NCBI GenBank assembly: GCA_016188005.1
Contig: JACPIQ010000081.1
Coordinates: 1 to 55,309 of the forward strand
DNA length: 55,309 nucleotides
Direction: 5' to 3'
Source: Candidatus Rokuibacteriota bacterium
Lineage (GTDB): Bacteria > Methylomirabilota > Methylomirabilia > Rokubacteriales > CSP1-6
The notes under the pieces were generated by a model. It did no database searches, had not been told where the DNA came from, and was given only the letters and a program-made list of their open reading frames with translations. The position numbers were made by a program, and so were the translations under genes. Positions 54,329 through 55,309 of this stretch are shown piece by piece (the first letter of the stretch is position 1; each line of letters begins with the position of its first letter).

Positions 54329-54514
54329 ATGCGCTTCCTGGACGCCCGGTCGGGCCAACCGGTTCTCGTGACGGCCGACCGCCGTGCCGCGGCCTACGGG
54401 GTCTTCGGGGGCGACAGCCGCGACCACCTGCGTGAGTCATTCGACGATGCCGCGCGGGACCTCGGGAGGTTCCTGGTCCGGCTGAGCCGGGGCGAGGCGC
54501 CGAGGAAGGAGTAG
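54329..54514 (+). CDS. Possible small hypothetical protein
   Basis: This 61-residue frame, MRFLDARSGQPVLVTADRRA then FDDAARDLGRFLVRLSRG, has a balanced composition and an amphipathic second half. A longer in-frame start at 54203 would overlap the preceding gene. No clear ribosome site is seen (CCGAG only). I do not recognise it. Confidence 0.4.
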   Translation: MRFLDARSGQPVLVTADRRAAAYGVFGGDSRDHLRESFDDAARDLGRFLVRLSRGEAPRKE

Positions 54515-54615
54515 CGAGGGCCGCGATCCGCCGTACCGAGACTCCGCGGGACGGGGCGACCGCGCTCTGTGGGACACTCTGGGTAGGGACCTTCATCGCA
54601 GCCGGGAGGAGGGGC

Positions 54616-54804
54616 ATGCCGCTTCAGCGCTCGCGCAAGTACCGGATGATCGCCGGAGTCTGCGGCGGGATCGCCGAGTGGCTGGGGTGGGATCCCACCG
54701 TCGTCCGCATCCTCTACATCGTCGTCTCCCTCGTGTCCGTGGCCTTCCCGGGCATCCTCGCCTACCTGGTGCTTTGGATCGTGATGCCGCGCGCCCGCGA
54801 GTAG
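54616..54804 (+). CDS. PspC domain protein
   Basis: This 62-residue single-domain PspC protein has MPLQRSRKYRMIAGVCGGIA, then EWLGWDPTVVRILYIVVSL and AYLVLWIVMPRA. It has one re-entrant or two short membrane segments. The PspC family is linked to envelope-stress sensing, though stand-alone copies have mostly unknown roles. GGGAGGAGGGG lies upstream of the ATG. Confidence 0.9.
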   Translation: MPLQRSRKYRMIAGVCGGIAEWLGWDPTVVRILYIVVSLVSVAFPGILAYLVLWIVMPRARE

Positions 54805-54834
54805 CGACGCGCCCGGGCAGCCGGGACGGGGCGC

Positions 54835-55011
54835 TCACCAAGGACGGGGCGGCCGCCGCCCGCAATTCCTCGCCCCGGAGCACCTCCCGCGAGCGGTCAA
54901 CCGGGCGAGCGACTCCTCGGCGCGGTGCGGGCGACCGACCCCGAGGACGTTCTCCGTGGCGCATACGTGGCACATGAGGGAGAGTCGGACGGGGTCGAAG
55001 CTGTAAGTCAC
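54835..55011 (-). CDS. Doubtful small frame with a CxxC pair
   Basis: This 58-residue minus-strand frame starts at GTG 55011 and contains MCHVCATENVLG, then Arg-rich sequence to the stop at 54835. The CHVC pair and one more cysteine pair suggest a possible zinc site, but the second half looks like translated GC-rich spacer. It lies between the PspC gene and the amidohydrolase. Confidence 0.2.
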   Translation of the reverse strand: MTYSFDPVRLSLMCHVCATENVLGVGRPHRAEESLARLTARGRCSGARNCGRRPPRPW

Positions 55012-55029
55012 TGAGTGTCGGGGGACGAG

Positions 55030-55309
55030 CTAAGGCGCGGGCGCCCCGCGCCGGTCGGCGCACACCGCCCCGCCCTTGAGCACCAGGGCGATCCTCGCGG
55101 GATCGAGCAGGATCTTCACGTCGTCCAGGGGGTTGCCGTTCACCACGACCAGGTCGGCGAGGCGGCCTTTCTCGATCGTGCCGAGCTCGCGCTCGAGCCC
55201 GAGGCAGCGGGCCGCCCACTGCGTGGCCGCCTGCAGGGCCTGCATGGGCGTGAGCCCCGCCTCGACCAGGCACTGGAGCTCCAGCGCGTTCTTCGGGTGG
55301 CCGTGGCCG
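55030..55309 (-). CDS. Amidohydrolase (imidazolonepropionase-like), C-terminal part
   Basis: The frame enters from beyond the right end of the window and stops at 55030, so only about 92 C-terminal residues are seen. ALQAATQWAARCLGLERELG, then TIEKGRLADLVVVNGNPLDD and KGGAVCADR, are the closing segments of metal-dependent amidohydrolases. The catalytic histidines lie outside the window, so the substrate cannot be suggested. Confidence 0.85.
   Translation of the reverse strand, partial: GHGHPKNALELQCLVEAGLTPMQALQAATQWAARCLGLERELGTIEKGRLADLVVVNGNPLDDVKILLDPARIALVLKGGAVCADRRGAPAP

Overview
The window is about 55.3 kb of very GC-rich, densely packed bacterial DNA, almost all of it on the + strand. 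Gene content and sequence style suggest an uncultured chemolithotrophic sulfur oxidiser. A Rokubacteria/NC10 (Methylomirabilota) origin is my inference from codon and repeat style plus gene content; no 16S rRNA or other marker is present to settle it. I saw no rRNA or tRNA genes and no CRISPR array.

Region 1 (1-13.3 kb) is a lipoate-dependent, heterodisulfide-reductase-like sulfur oxidation module. It has a soluble HdrC-HdrB fusion, a YeeE/YedE sulfur-compound transporter, EtfBA, a membrane HdrD-like ETF:quinone oxidoreductase (Emo type), three LbpA-like lipoate-binding proteins, a flavocytochrome c sulfide dehydrogenase pair (FccB/FccA), the two-protein lipoyl synthase LipS2/LipS1 and a lipoate ligase. 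The HdrA-like core of an sHdr complex is not in the window and may lie upstream of base 1. Region 2 (13.3-17 kb) has a TauE/SafE permease, a LysR regulator and a YeiH-type permease.

Region 3 (17-26.3 kb) is the sulfite-to-sulfate branch: sat, aprB, aprA and qmoABC. As given, aprA is broken by a frameshift combined with loss of a conserved FAD-binding segment. Region 4 (26.3-32.3 kb) has a second, two-domain lipoate ligase and a truncated Sox system: soxY, soxZ, a fused soxXA lipoprotein and soxB, without soxCD. It ends with a thioredoxin-like gene in which an in-frame TGA replaces the first cysteine of the CPFC active site and is followed by a well-placed hairpin. This is a strong selenoprotein candidate. 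Together regions 1-4 describe a route in which periplasmic Sox and sulfide dehydrogenase capture sulfane sulfur, the LbpA/Hdr/Etf module oxidises it in the cytoplasm, and Apr/Sat/Qmo convert sulfite to sulfate.

Region 5 (32.3-38.8 kb) is a fumarate reductase/succinate dehydrogenase-like flavoprotein, membrane anchor and iron-sulfur protein. They are separated by a SsuABC/TauABC-like transporter and by a minus-strand HTH/nucleotidyltransferase pair that resembles a toxin-antitoxin module with its own palindromic operator. Region 6 (38.8-51.2 kb) is a TCA-cycle operon: acnA, icd, mdh, fumA, fumB, sdhCAB, sucCD, ndk. Region 7 (51.2-55.3 kb) holds a PH-like membrane protein, an acyl-CoA synthetase, a PEP-CTERM-like secreted protein behind a sigma-54 promoter, a PspC-domain protein and a truncated amidohydrolase.

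Several gene junctions have been enlarged by short repeats that start at or across the upstream stop codon. A separate hairpin repeat with compensatory base changes precedes both the hdrCB-like gene and icd.
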